64,000 nucleotides of DNA from Punica granatum. Taxonomy: Eukaryota; Streptophyta; Magnoliopsida; Myrtales; Lythraceae. This document shows positions 1 through 12,808 of this stretch, in pieces. Below the pieces are notes generated by a model, which saw only the letters and a list, made by a program, of their open reading frames with translations, made no database searches and was not told the DNA's origin. The DNA is taken from contig NC_045133.1 in NCBI RefSeq assembly GCF_007655135.1, positions 27,129,845 to 27,193,844 on the forward strand, written 5' to 3'. Each line of letters begins with the position of its first letter. Within the stretch, counting starts at the first letter, position 1. Position numbers and translations under genes: made by a program.

Positions 1-2245
1 GCAATGTCAGACTGATAAGGTCTAGCTAATTTGAATTTTGCAATAGGATAAATGCTATTTCTCGACTGGACTTATGATATTATTCTAGTTAATCGATCTC
101 TTTTTTTATTTTTCTTGATGTTTTAGCCCAATCAAGATAAAACCCCTAATAATCTTGCACGTGAAATATCTTAATATCATATTTAGGAGAAAATTTTAAA
201 TCGTCCTTCCTCACAATGAAGTGGTAAGAAAGAACTAATAAGATTATTTTAATTAAGAATACTTATCGCAATTACTGTGCTGATTAGTACTCATTATTTT
301 ATTTATTGCGATTTAATTAGTGATTCATCACACTACGTGATAGGGTAGGATCAACAAAGAATCTCTCCATGCTTAGTGAAAGTTTTCGATTCATTTGTAG
401 TCGCGGGATTTAATCTAATTCGTGTGAACACCTGGAACAACGTCTCTCCTTTTCGATTCATGTCTCGTGATTTACTCGAACCATTTCACGATCACAATTG
501 TTATGTCAATCTTAAAACTACGAAAGTCTACAACCAAATATCCCTTAAGAATCTTGGTGCGTTTGGTTTTAGAATTAAGTAAAATTGAGTTTTGATTTTA
601 ATTGGATTGTAATGATTGTATTGTTGAATTATAAGAAAAAGTTATGAAGAAGTAATGAATAGTTAAGAGAAAGTAATGGTTGTGTAATGTTGTTGAAAAA
701 GTAATGAATAGTTGAGAGAATTTAGTATTAAAAATTAAATCGAGTATAATTGAGTTGTATGTGGGTTTATATATGAGGCTCACCTTTTTGAATTGGAAAA
801 GTTGATTTTTATTGCGTAATTAGTAGAGTCAAAATTAGAGTTAAAATTTTAAAATCATATTGCAAAACCAAATGGGGTATTAAGGTTTATATGCAGAGAC
901 ATATGTAACCCATTGCTTTTGTAATATGCATTCTCAGGACCGTCTGGCATGCTAGTTACCAAACTCGAAGCATCATATCAATTATATCGAAACAAAATGA
1001 CTTCCTCGGGATTATCGACTCCCGCCAACATTTGAAAAATGTCTAGTGGACTCACAGACAGTCATGTTGCTGACATGGCAACGTCTCATTGGATGGTTAG
1101 AAACCATATTTTACTTTTATGCATGGTCATGGTCTTTGAGATATCGGCTTTAATTACATTGCGACCTTTCCTAGTATGAGCAAAACCAGTGCCATGCATG
1201 TAACCAACCCTTTTTAACTCCCCTTCCATAATTGCTTCGGTCACACCAATTATCACATCCCTTACGACGCGTTTGGCACAAAGGAATTAAATTATTTTAC
1301 AAATTAACAGACATATTTTATATGAGATTTCACGCCATTTTCTAATTTCCTATATGCCCGGTGAGTTCTCTTCTTTGGAGATTGTCCAGGGGGGCTTTCT
1401 CTTTGGGTGGAGAAGAGGTACGTCCATGGTCTTTATCCCTTTCTCTTTTACGATGAATGAACATCCACGTTTTCTCAGATGAAAATAATGATGAGAGTTT
1501 GAACATTGAAATTTGTTATGTAGATTAAGATCGTCATATGCTTGCTTTGCATATGAAACGGGTAATTGTGTTTTGATCTTTTTTTTTTTTCTTTTGTTAC
1601 AAAGAGAGGTCAATCAAAGGGCCTAGTACAATAATGAAATAAACCCTTTGGCCTATTAGCAACCTCTGATTACTAGTCGCGATCGACTTTTTCTTAGATG
1701 ATCAAGAAATGCTACACATGGCGTGTAATATGTTTACATACTAAGTTTGGGTTCTTCTCTTCATTAGATCGGGTTGTTTGCATATTTGTCTTACCGATTT
1801 CGGTCTTGGTTCTTTGTGCGGGGTCCTTAGGAGAAGGAACACATAATTTTTGAATTAGGGGTGGCGAATGAGAATATGTAAAATTTTCTTTAACGCGTCA
1901 AAATTTTATATGGAGGAAGGCGGGATGGACCAAGGGGATTAGTTGGGGGTTAGCTCTTGGCTTGTTTCTGCTGGTTTTCTTTTCAGGATCGTTAATGTAT
2001 TGAGATTTCCTTACCAGGGTATTAATACCATTACCGATCCATAATAACGGTCGGCGGATAATTTCCGTTACGTCTCAAGTAGTTTACGCACTTGCACCGA
2101 CATTCGTTCATACCCCGAGTTTTTAAGCACACGTGCATCAAATATGTCTCTCCATGCGATAGATCTTACGTAATTTTATGTACAATGCATGCAATGTACT
2201 GACGATGCGTCTGTTCATATTCTATGACATATACAGAGGGCATAA
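1..2245. other. Intergenic, no gene recognised
   Basis: AT-rich sequence. The only open frames are short, start at arbitrary positions and resemble nothing I know. It contains one MITE-like element (about 555-878). The last few hundred bases before 2246 should hold the promoter and 5' UTR of the first gene, but I see no convincing TATA box or Inr. Confidence 0.6.
555..878. mobile_element. MITE-like element with imperfect terminal inverted repeats
   Basis: The left end reads GGTGCGTTTGGTTTTAGAAT. The reverse complement of the right end reads CCCCATTTGGTTTTGCAAT, so about 15 of 19 positions agree and both share the TTTGGTTTT core. The interior is AT-rich, non-coding and carries a small internal repeat (AAGTAATGAATAGTT at about 650-665 and again near 700-715). 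Size and ends fit a non-autonomous DNA transposon. The target duplication is not clear, although TTAAG occurs just outside both ends. The exact limits are uncertain. Confidence 0.45.
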
Positions 2246-3278
2246 ATGGACAGAGGAAAAGAAAAGGTCAAGTACGACGAGGCTGAGGTCAATCAGCCGA
2301 GGCCGAGGGGGCGGGGCGGGAGGCGGCCGCGATATCCCTCCCTGCAGGAGCAACAGAGGTTCCTCTGGGAGATTCCCATCCCCAGGCCGGCCAACAGGAG
2401 TTCGCTGTGGGTCAGGTTCAATGCTGACCTGTCCAGCTCGGAGTCCAGCGAGGAGTTCGAAGTCGGTGGGTCGAGCATTGGGTCCACCACGGGGCAGGAA
2501 TGCGAGATGCCTCCGCCGAGGAGTGGTGGCCCCATTACTGATGACACTGATGGGCTGATAAACAGCATGCCTAGTACAGGCCAAGCACCCGAAAAAGGAG
2601 GGCCGGGGAGCACCGAACTCCACATTGGACAGGAGGTTTCCGGTGTCATTGTTGGAGAATTCCCTCGCGGTTACTATGTGAGGCTGATGATCGGCAACTC
2701 CGAGGTGGCCTATCCAGGCGTTGTCTTCAAGCCGGATAGTTTCAACCCCTTTCTCGAGGAGAACAACAGAAATCTAAACGAGATTCCCGTCCCGAGCATG
2801 AACTCTGTGAGTGCTGCGACGGCTTCTGCAGGTGCTGGAGCTAACTCGCAGGTGATTGGCGGGGCGATCAACTGGGAAGTGTTGAATGTGGGGGAACAGC
2901 TGAGCGAAGAGAATCTTGCGTCAGAGGAGGCACTGAAGGAGGCAGCTATGAGGTCGATGAAGCTGCCGGAGAATGTGTCCGATGAACAGGTGTCGAAGAT
3001 CATAGAGAGAGTCCATACCAAGTCCATTGGGCGGGAGCCCCTGCATTCTGCTGCGGAGTCCAATCTTGGGGCTGCTGTTGCTGCTGCTCGTCGCGAACTC
3101 CAGGTAATGTCCAATTCAAAATTTTTCTTTCTACTGTAATATGTGAATATAGATTGATATGTTGAACTCTCTGCAGGACTTGGTAAAGATGGTTCAACAA
3201 GCTCTAGCAATGGGATGTGCAGCTCCAGCACCAGATCATAATGTCAAAAACGAGTCAGATGCCGAGTCGAGTGCATGA
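2246..3278 (+). CDS. AT-hook-like nuclear protein, 319 aa, two exons
   Basis: Proposed CDS is join(2246..3103,3177..3278). The donor CAG|GTAATG and acceptor CTGCAG|GAC keep phase 0, and the last 33 codons continue a hydrophilic tail ending in a stop at 3276-3278. The N-terminus is basic and Gly/Arg-rich (RGRGGRRPR near residue 20), like an AT-hook. A central segment around residues 125-160 has the pattern GQEVSGVIVGEF..GYYVRLMIGN....GVVFKP. From memory this resembles the GVVFKP segment of Arabidopsis proteins labelled AT hook motif-containing. Alanine-rich and charged stretches follow. There is no signal peptide or membrane segment, so nuclear location is inferred. It is transcribed convergently with the next gene. 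The coding call is fairly secure and the family call tentative. Confidence 0.6.
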
Positions 3279-3714
3279 TAGCTCTCTTAGTGACTTAGAA
3301 CTTTAAACTTGATATTTCAGTTTAATCGCTTCGGGACAACTCTGGATCTATCATCTATCTTTACAATTTTTTTTTTGGATGAAACATCATTTAACTTTTC
3401 ATGTTATTGCATGTTCTGGAAAGACTTTCGCGTTAAACACTATCATCGCTTGTTCTATCTATTTTGGTCCTTCTCAATTGCAGTACTCTTTCAATTTTGA
3501 ATCACTATTCAAAATTGCATTTCATTCTTATCAAAGAATTCAAGCAGTTCGAAGACAACCTTTCAGTACCAAGTACAGTAACGAGTACTTCATGCTTCTG
3601 AAAATTTATGCAGACAATCCTGCTTGAACTATGATGTATCTCAGATGAACAATAGGTGCCGACTCCAGAAAAATTATGATTCCGGCAACATAAAATAAAG
3701 GGGAAAAGGTACTT
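3279..3714. other. Convergent intergenic spacer with two 3' UTRs
   Basis: This lies between the stop of the AT-hook-like gene (+) and the stop of the CID4-like gene (-). Open frames here have no coding character. It should contain the 3' ends of both transcripts. I see no transposon. Confidence 0.6.
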
Positions 3715-6700
3715 CTAGGAAAACTTTGTGGGGTAAAGACTGTTGCGTCCAGCCACAGTGATCGGACTGTTAGCAAGGAGTGGCGGCTGCATAAGCGGCA
3801 TGGGACCTGGGGCTGCGAATAATTGCTGGACGCCAGCTACCGAAGGTGGATGGATAAGTGGTTGCCCAGGCAAATTTCCTGCGGCTAAGCAAGAAATACC
3901 TTAATGAAAACTATCGCAGCTCTCACATTTAATTGAGATGCCTAAACATCAAGGCTCGAAAACTGGAACAGGCTCAGTCGATAACATAACGCCCACTCCT
4001 TTACCTCCTACTACAATTGGTTTTCTTTCAAGTTCAAAGTACCACTTCGTGTACTGCTGAAACTTCAAATACTAGGACATGATGGTTACCTTGGTGCTTT
4101 GGAATCTGGACTTGACTGACAGTGGGCAATGGTCGTGTGAAGACTGGGGAGATTGCAGCACCATTCTGACCAAGATCCTTCAAGCGTAAATAGAGGAAAG
4201 AACGCACTTTAGTATTTTCTACTGATCTCAAAGATTCTATCATAACTTAAGAGCTCAAAGACAGCTGAAAAACGAGCAATGGTTATAGTGTGGAGTCTTA
4301 CTTGGGGAAGTGGCATATACATGACCTGACCCATTCGTCCCACCATAAGCTAGAGAAGAAGAGGAGACAGAGCAAATGAGTCTCTGATGCTCGGATTTAT
4401 AGGACAGAATTTATAACATTATATGACTGACAAAGATCCCTATGCAACTTACTGGCTGAGAGTTTGGATGAACAAAAGTTGATCCAACTGGGACAGTCTG
4501 ATGCTGACCAGCATACCTGAGAAGATGTGCCCGAGCAACCTAAAAATATTTAGCACAATGTCATACTTTTAGTGCATCATTTGAAATTATCAAAAGCATA
4601 AATAAAATTATAAAAAGCAGAGAGCAGAAAGTATCTTTGGTACAGAAACTTAAAGCCAAACTAGAACTGAACGTGATGGAAAGGATCCGGAAAATGAAAT
4701 TTATTGATTAGTAAGATTTCTCTTTAGTTCAATTCTATGCAAGTTTGTTATAGCACGGCCCAACTTTCCACTAACAGCAGAAGAAATATATGAATCCATC
4801 TGGAAATAATTCGAATGGTGAAAGTTCATACAGGCTCAGGATGAGTATTAATGTCACCAATCCCAGTGTATGGTAAGACCTTCACAGGAACAGCTGAATG
4901 AGGCATGAAGGGGCCCATTCCTACTTCTGTCTGAGCAGGCAACATCGAAGAGGTGCTTGGCATGTATGTGATGCCTGCTATCGTTTGGGCCAGAGGAGGA
5001 GTTGCTGATCTAGAATTGTTGAAAGTCGGAGAAAATACTTTTGCTCCGGGGTTGAGCTTGAATTCCTGAAGGAAAGATCCCATTAAAAAATCACATTCAG
5101 TATTTAACCCATACAGGGTGAAAGAGAACAGCCATTATTATTAGCATAAATAAGAATTTCATGCACTTCTTTTGGCCATTTTCTGTTCTTTCATGACTTA
5201 GATAAAATGTACATTTCATTACCTTATTCTTTTTGTTTGATTCTAGACCTTTTGAATGTGAATTGCCGCAATATTGAAAGGTAAGGTCTCCCTGACGAGA
5301 TGAAGAACATGACATACTAGAGGAAACACCATCCAAAGCACCGTGAGCTGAAGCTGGTCCATCATTTACAAGGGCAGGAGCAGGATCACAAGAAACTCCA
5401 TTCACATATTCTGCAGGAAGCAGCATTGCATGAGTTTCTTCACCTGGTTTTGCAAGGGGAATGGTGACATCCCCTGCATCAATAAAAATATCTGTTCACA
5501 TAAAGCAGAGAAGAAGGTATTGAAAGCAAAGACCTTCTAAAATGTGGCACAATTGGCACAAATTTTCCCTGCGAGCACAAGGCAGAAATTTGTCCTTTGC
5601 GAGATGAAATAACTTCCAAAATCATTCTCAAAACTCAATTAATACTACATTTGCAAGTATTATATTATATAAATATTAAAATTGCTCTATAGAGGACATC
5701 AAAGAATATAATCATAATAATGATAGTGGAGCCATAATATTACGCACCAGATGGAATTCTCTGTGCACATCTCAAACTTGAGTTATGAACTTCAGCTGTC
5801 TGCAATTACAACAGAATCGTCAGACCTTCAAATGGCATATGATAAAACCAATATACCGAAAAATGGAAACCATAAAGATTATTTTTACAAACAACCCACA
5901 TTAGTTTTTCTATGAAGTTCAGATGGTCTGTGGCCATTATCCAGTTCCACTTGTTTGTCATCTTTGACCTGTCTGATAGCAACAATAGACATGAACCAAG
6001 GGTGAGGTAATTCAAAATGGAATAGTACGGGTAGTATACTCTGATGAAGATTCTCCTTTAAATGGAAGAGGATTTTCAGTAATCTTGGACAGTCATAAAA
6101 AGGTCTGTCATGATGGTAACCAGAAGCATGCCCATGATGTGAAAAGTCTGTCATGCTTCTCCTTCAAAGAAAACACTCGGTCCAAATTTTTCCAGGGCAG
6201 AAGATTACAACATTTGCTGGTAGTAGTATGAGTGTCTATTGTGATGGCAGATTGTAAAATAGCAAAGCCATGAAGAGATTCTTTTCCAATCAAGACTGTT
6301 GGACACATACCTTTCGTTGGTTGAGGGTGCAGAAACATCTTCAACCTATTTCCAGGATAGAAGTGACAAATTAGCAATGATATAGCAGACAAACACATGC
6401 AATGAAGCATGATATGATGGGAAACGCATTCCAGTCCTTTCCTTAGGTAATTGCTATGGATCAGATCATGGAAAATAAAGATTTGCATGGGAAGCTGAGA
6501 AATGAACAAGATCCAGCAGGTCCAAAGTGTTTCACAACCAAACTATTGGTTAAAACAAATGAGATAAAGTTTGTTCATCAAGACATTTTCATAAACGCAT
6601 GGATCGATATTTGACTATAGGGGAGAGAAAACAATTTCATACAGAGCTTGTCAGTCCACAATATATCACTGCAGGACTTATTGAAAGATGTTTCAGATAT

Positions 6701-8569
6701 CATAAAGAGATAACAAAAGTAGACAAATTGTCAGAAAGGATATCTTTACAAAGGAAGCTTACTTTATCATTAACCCCCGTAACCCCTTTTGCATCACTTT
6801 CCTCCTCCGTAGTACTTCTCATATCATGCTTTAAAACCCATTGCCCTTCATTTCCATTTACTCTTGGCAGAGTTAACTTAGAGGTATCTGTATCACCATG
6901 TGTGAAGCCATTCTCAGTTTGGACTGAAGTCCTGCTTAAGCATATAGAGAAATAACTGATTAGTCTGCACCAACAAGCGGGAGAAACATGTCTTTACCAA
7001 GATGTCCAAAATGACGTCTGACGCACCCAAGGTTCAATTTTCTGATTCAGATTGACTGAAAGGAATTGATTTACACAAGTGCGCTAGGCTTTTAGACACT
7101 ATATGAGCAAGATTCGAAAATCTACAAACTGAATTACTTGAGGCCTTTCCTATATCAATATAGGAAAAGTTAAAGGATCACGATCTCTTTCTTAGTCTTT
7201 GACTCCTCTCTGACACTTCACCCGTAATCGAGTACTTAAGTAGGTTGGTTGATGGAGGCAGGCTTGGACTTGACAAACTTTGACATATTGCAAAATTTGC
7301 ATTTCCACTCCTTTAGCTTAAAAAAAATACCTTTTCTTATAGGTTCTCTTCTTACTGATTGTGGATGCACGACACTTACTTCCTACTCTGTCAGCATGGT
7401 GAGAAGAAACAGTTCCAAGGGCAGATTCCAATTCATCACCAGCAATTGTTCCAGCAACACCATCTGCAGGAAGCGAAACTCCCTATACCAACAGAGTTAC
7501 TTGTTTCAGTGTATAGCTAAACCATCAGAACATACTAAACAACTTGAAAGAGATATCGAAGAAAAGTACATGCCTTGGCAACAACTTGCACAAGCTCAGA
7601 TGAGAGAATCACAAGCATCTCCACCATACATCCAATTGCCACATTTGAATTACTCCCACCCTTCTTTGTCATCTTTGCTTTCTTCAACACAACACCTTAA
7701 CAGAGTGTCAACAACAAATACAATAGATAATTGTGTCACCAAACAATAACTATTAGAAAAATAGCTAGGAACTATTATCAAATACAAACACCATAATTTA
7801 GTCATCAAGGAGAAAAGAAACCTCAGATCCGGTGAGAGATGTTATTTCAGTTCTCAGAAAATGGAAAAGTTAATAACAAATGGAATGGAAAAATGCAACA
7901 ATAATCAAGAATCCAATCCTTGTCAATTTTCTTCATATAGAATCACAGGAAACAGAACTCAGGATTTGCTCCCAAGCGCGTCATTCTCTGGCAAACAACC
8001 AGATCCTCCTAGACAATTTGCCAGAAACAGCCATTCATCTTAGATGTCCAATTCTGCTACGAAAAGCTGAAACTCAAAGACCCAAATTGAGATTCAGATC
8101 ATTATTGCCCCTCATTATGCTTCCACCCTTCTGCAGTTCAGCTCAGTATCCAAACAAGGATCGCAAAGATCGGACCTTTGAATATCCTCGGTTTTCATTT
8201 CACCTCCACAACTGCAAAAATCTCCGGTACCACTATGAATCCACGACCCCTCATAGAGCTATAATTCTCATTGGATCCAGCTGAATTACTAAAATGCGAA
8301 GGGATCGCTAAAGTTGATCTCCATAAACGAATAAAAAGAAGACCATTGATGCGCTTGTATTACAGCAGGAATTCCTGTTGCAATCCAACGATTTCCGACA
8401 TGGACTCACCTTCGACGGAGGCGGTGTGGAAGATTCCAGAATAGACGGAGCCGTCCCTGGCGTGGACGTCGACGGGGAGGCCAATGATGCACATGGTGGC
8501 AAACAGCAATGCATCGCTGAACGAGGCCTCCTCCCCGTATGGGAGCTCTCCTCCGTTCCGGCAGCCCAT
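3715..8569 (-). CDS. CID4: Ataxin-2-type Lsm protein with PAM2 motif (poly(A)-binding protein interacting, CID3/CID4-like)
   Basis: Thirteen exons give 540 aa: complement(join(3715..3878,4090..4165,4302..4349,4453..4539,4832..5065,5223..5473,5748..5799,5900..5972,6311..6345,6763..6931,7331..7482,7574..7695,8410..8569)). Every junction keeps phase. Exons 1-3 encode the Lsm/SM-ATX fold, including FATMCIIGLPVDVHARDGSV from residue 23 and the VVLKKAKMTKKG strand. Exon 9 carries a PAM2 motif, FKLNPGAKVFSP (residues 340-351), which in this family binds the MLLE domain of poly(A)-binding protein. The middle is low complexity and polar; I do not see a clear LsmAD domain. Expected role: cytoplasmic mRNA regulation with PABP, possibly in stress granules. 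Intron 2 uses a GC donor (AAG|GCATGT). The start at 8569 fits the family N-terminus MGCRN. The gene is divergent from RH32. CID3 versus CID4 cannot be decided here. Confidence 0.85.
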
Positions 8570-9567
8570 TCTGTCGCTCTCTCTGTGTAGCGGTAAACTG
8601 AATTGGCAGAGAAAGATGAAAAGTTGCCCCTATGGGTCGGAAGCTTTGTCAATGGCAGCTCTCTGAGCTTATTAGCGGACCTGGAGAGAGCAAATCTCTT
8701 CCTGCCCCGAGTCTTTTTCTGTTATCAGCGTACAATTACCATTTTGACCTTGGAGAATTTTCTCAATTTTTCAATCTATTGAAACTAACAATATTGGTTT
8801 CTCTTTTTTCCTTTTTTATTTTTTATTTCTACCTTTGTCTTCTTTAAAAAAACTTCTTTCACACAACCATTGGGTACAACTGATCTAATCACCCCTAATT
8901 TATATAATGTTTGCGGACACTGATATTCGATAATTAAAATCTCGAATAGTAAGTGATTATTATGCTGTCACTTTTAAATACGTATTTTCACATTTTGTTT
9001 ACTATCTTTTTTTATCAAATTTCACAATCACTAACTGTAAGTTTGTACATGAAATTTACTTCCAACTTAAAATTTTTTAAAAATAACTATCTATCACTCG
9101 TAATAAAACTTTATAAAAGTATAAAAATGCCACAAAATAGAATTATAATATATTATTGTAGTAAATTTCCGTGAAAACTATTTCATTGTCTTTCCAATGT
9201 CTCGGGCTAAATATGTAGTAATGATATACCTTTTCTTCTTAATAATCTGATAAATAAATAAATAAATATCAGCAAAGGCTATTAATTTGCTTCTTTTATT
9301 TTCTACTTAATTTTTGGTAAAAAGAATTCTACTTATTTGCTAAATTAAAATAAGGGAGAAGGGGTGTTTTCGTAAAACCGTAATATAATTTGCACGAGCT
9401 CCTTTCCTTTTCTCCCGTCTACTTCCCGCAAAATTCTCTCTGCAAAACCCTAACTAAACCCAGCCCATCAATATTCCTCGCAGAGTTGAAGCTCAAAGAT
9501 CGCCCCTTTTCCCCTGCAGACGTCGAGTAGCGAACCGCTGCGAGCAGAAACTCCAGGACACCCGGCG
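8570..9567. other. Divergent promoter region between the CID4-like gene and RH32
   Basis: About 1 kb separates the two start codons, which face away from each other. It must hold both promoters and 5' UTRs. The middle (8750-9350) is strongly AT-rich with T-runs and no coding signal. A telo-box and a GCCCA element lie near the RH32 side and are listed separately. Confidence 0.6.
9445..9467 (+). promoter_or_regulatory. Telo-box and site II-like GCCCA element upstream of RH32
   Basis: AAACCCTAA lies at 9445-9453 and AGCCCA at 9462-9467, about 100-120 bp upstream of the RH32 start. In plants this pair is typical of promoters of ribosomal protein and ribosome-biogenesis genes, which fits a Dbp4-type helicase. 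The motifs are seen directly; the regulatory role is inferred. Confidence 0.5.
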
Positions 9568-12500
9568 ATGAGGAGGCCGAAATCGAGGCGGTTCCGGCAG
9601 CAAAGCCGCCTCTCCGAGCTCCAGGAAATAGAGCTCCTGCAGTCGTGGATCGAGTCGCAGAAGCCGGACTCCGGGTCCAATCCTCGCTCCCTGCCTCCTC
9701 TGGCGAGTGACGCGCGTATTGGGCGACTGGATGCGTCTTCTTTTTCCCGGTACGCTGGAGCTACAAAATTCGATCAGTTGCCGATCTCAAAGAAGACCAA
9801 GGACGGTTTACGGGAAGCCAAGTACAAGAAGATGACGGATATACAGAGGGCGTCGCTGCCTCACTCGCTCTGCGGCAGAGATGTCCTCGGAGCTGCCAAG
9901 ACTGGATCCGGGAAGACCTTGGCGTTTATCATTCCGGTCAGTGCTTTTGGTTTCCATTGAAGGTTTAATTTTTGATTGCCAAACTCTGATGAATGTTGCT
10001 TCTTCTCTAACTGTGTGGGCATGATTCTAAATTAGCCGAATTTCAGGTTCTGGAGAAGTTATATAGGGAGCGGTGGAGCCCAGAGGATGGAGTTGGAAGC
10101 ATCATAATTTCTCCAACCAGAGAATTAGCCGGTCAGCTATTTGATGTATTGAGGGTTGTCGGGAGGCACCACGGTTTTAGCGCAGGACTTCTGATCGGTG
10201 GTCGGAGGGACGTGGATTTGGAGAAGCAGAGTGTAAATGAATTAAACGTATTAGTCTGCACACCCGGTCGACTTCTTCAGCACATGGATGAGACTCCAAA
10301 TTTCGATTGTTCACAGCTTCAGGTCAACATAATGCTTCTTGGTCACGGTTTATGTTGCGTCCATTTAGATGTTGATTTGGTTTAAAATTTCTCTCTAGGG
10401 AACAGGTTTTGGTGCTTGATGAGGCTGACCGTATACTCGATGTTGGGTTTAAGAAGGCTCTCAATGCAATCATTTCGCAGCTCCCTAAACAGAGGCAGAC
10501 TATGCTCTTTTCGGCAACTCAAACAAAGTCGGTGCAGGACCTTGCGCGGCTCAGTTTGAAGGACCCAGAGTACTTGAGCGTCCACGAGGAGTCTGTGGTA
10601 GCTACTCCCAATCGGTTGCAGCAAACTGCCATGATTGTGCCTCTTGAGCAGAAAATGGACATGTTGTGGAGCTTCATAAAGGCACATTGTAGATCAAGGA
10701 TTCTCGTGTTTCTCTCCAGCTGTAAGCAGGTAAGTCTGTACCAGTCAATATAATTTCCTGAGCAGGAGCTGAACTTCACTTTTCTGATAAAGCAATGGTT
10801 CCTTCCTTCTATAATTTTGAGGAAGATCATGACTTCCAGTTCTCTATCTTGTTTGTATGGCAACATGCTGAATTTCAAAGTGGTTATGGTCTAAGGAAGA
10901 TAGTTTTCCTGTTTGCTCTCTGCTGGCCTATGCGATGATTATGCTGTTACTCTTTCACTGTTAGGCTATTATTCTTTTGCCGTCAACCTATTTCATGCTC
11001 GATTCCGTTTCCTATTATATTTTTTCATCTCTAATTCATTTTAACATTGATAACTTGCAAACTTTAGGTTAGGTTCGTCTTTGAAGCATTTAAGAAATTA
11101 CGTCCTGGAATACCCTTGAAGTGTCTTCATGGAAGGATGAAGCAAGAGAAGAGGATGGGAATCTATTCACAATTTTGTGAGCAGCAGTCACTTCTTTTCT
11201 CAACTGATGTGGCCGCTAGAGGTCTCGACTTTAATAAGGCTGTGGATTGGGTGGTTCAGGTGATTTGCTCATTCCTTGCAGCTTCTCTTTCTTATTTTTA
11301 AGAGAATGGAAAGTGAAAAACGGAAGTTTTCCTTCCCTTGCGAAGCCTCATATTGTTACTTGTTTTAGGTGGACTGTCCTGAAGATGTTGCATCATACAT
11401 ACATAGAGTTGGTCGTACAGCTCGTTATCATTCTGGAGGGAGGTCGGTCTTGTTCCTCATGCCATCTGAAATGAAAATGCTTGAGAAATTAAAAGCTGCC
11501 AAAATACCTTTACAAGTTATCAAGGTAACCTGCTCTTGTGAGATATCCCTATTTTTCTTTATTTGTGCCTTAGCACAGAATTCATCATTGCAGACATCTT
11601 TTAGTGTCCTGCTCTCTGCGTGTTGATTTGGATGTTTTGACCATGCTATTGTGATCTTCCAGGCAAATACAAAGAGAATTCAATCTATATCTCATTTGTT
11701 AAGGGAGTTGCTTGCCAAGTATCCAAACATTAATCAACTTGCTCAAAGGGCCTTCATCACATATTTGCGGTCCATCCATATTCAGAAAGACAAAGAAATC
11801 TTTGATGTGACGAAGCTGTCAATCGATGAGTATTCCATATCGCTGGGGCTAGCAATGCCTCCTAAAGTCCGGTTTTTGAAGAACAAGTTGAAGTCTAAGA
11901 CACCTGAGGTATATGCTCCACCTGAACCTGAGAGTTCAGTCGAGGATGGAGTTGTGGACGTACCAAGGGAGAAGCTGGAGATCGGAGACTCTGTTGAAGA
12001 TGATAAGAATCTCCTGTTGACTGAAGAAGATAGCGAAAATGATGAGGGAAAGAAAGATGATCAGCTTGGAGATATTGTGTATGTTGCTTTGCTAGAGATT
12101 CCATATATCTTTGTCAATTTTTTATAGTCAATTTTGTTTATTATATGTATAATCGGAGCACGATCTGATTCATCTGGGGTGTTAGGCCGGCTACTCGGGT
12201 ATTGAAGAAAAAGAAGCTCAAGATCAACGTCAACAGGCCTGTGGGAACTCGAGTTGTCTTTGATGAAGAGGGAAATAGCCTGCCTCCACTTGCTCGAGTC
12301 GCACAGCCGCTGGACTCTGATGGTTCAATTCTAATTGACCGAGGTAAATACTTTCTTTCATCGAGGCATCGAACTCCGAGCTCGTGCTACTTCAACCAGT
12401 GGTTTGCATATTGATGTCTACATTGCCCTTTGTGTTGCAGAGAAAAAGGATGAATACTACAGAAGGATGAGGGAGGAGATGAAGAAAGTTGACAAGGAGG

Positions 12501-12808
12501 ACAAGCGTCTCCACCGGGAGCGGCTCAGAGAAAATCGAATCAAGAAGAAAATGAAGTGGAAGAAGGGCAAGAGCGGACCTGATGAAGAGGACGAAGGAGA
12601 AGAGGCGGGTGAGAGCGATTCTTCCATGTCAGACAAAGGTCCCGAGGGCAAGGGACGCAGAAGGTCGAAGGTATATTTCGATAGTGACGGGGAAGATGGT
12701 GAGCAGGGAGAGAGCAAGGACAAGTCGGGTCTCCCTAAACCCGACTCAATCTCCTTGGCTGAGCAGGAGCAGCTGGCTCTTAAGCTACTGAGCTCGATGC
12801 ACTCATAG
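9568..12808 (+). CDS. RH32: DEAD-box ATP-dependent RNA helicase 32 (Dbp4/DDX10 type)
   Basis: Eight exons give 752 aa: join(9568..9936,10047..10322,10406..10729,11068..11259,11369..11524,11663..12078,12186..12343,12441..12808). All phases match. Helicase motifs in order: Q motif near F68; motif I AKTGSGKT (110-117); PTRELA (146-151); TPGR (195-198); DEAD (220-223); SAT (251-253); [10 protein letters not shown] (368-377); HRVGRTAR (399-406). A conserved C-terminal extension follows ([18 protein letters not shown] and onward, DUF4217-like), then an acidic and lysine-rich tail. This layout is that of Dbp4/DDX10, a nucleolar helicase in small-subunit rRNA processing and U14 snoRNA release; Arabidopsis RH32 is of similar length. 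The upstream telo-box agrees with a ribosome-biogenesis role. Exon 3 uses the acceptor GAACAG|GTTTTG rather than an AG six bases earlier, because only that keeps the frame. Confidence 0.92.

Noticed and set aside
2178..2649. Several overlapping open frames on both strands near the first gene
   Set aside because: They are GC-rich shadows of the 2246 gene. Only that frame splices cleanly and has a conserved-looking segment.
7249..8284. Plus-strand frames of 60-166 aa
   Set aside because: They overlap minus-strand exons and introns of the CID4-like gene and have no recognisable protein sequence.
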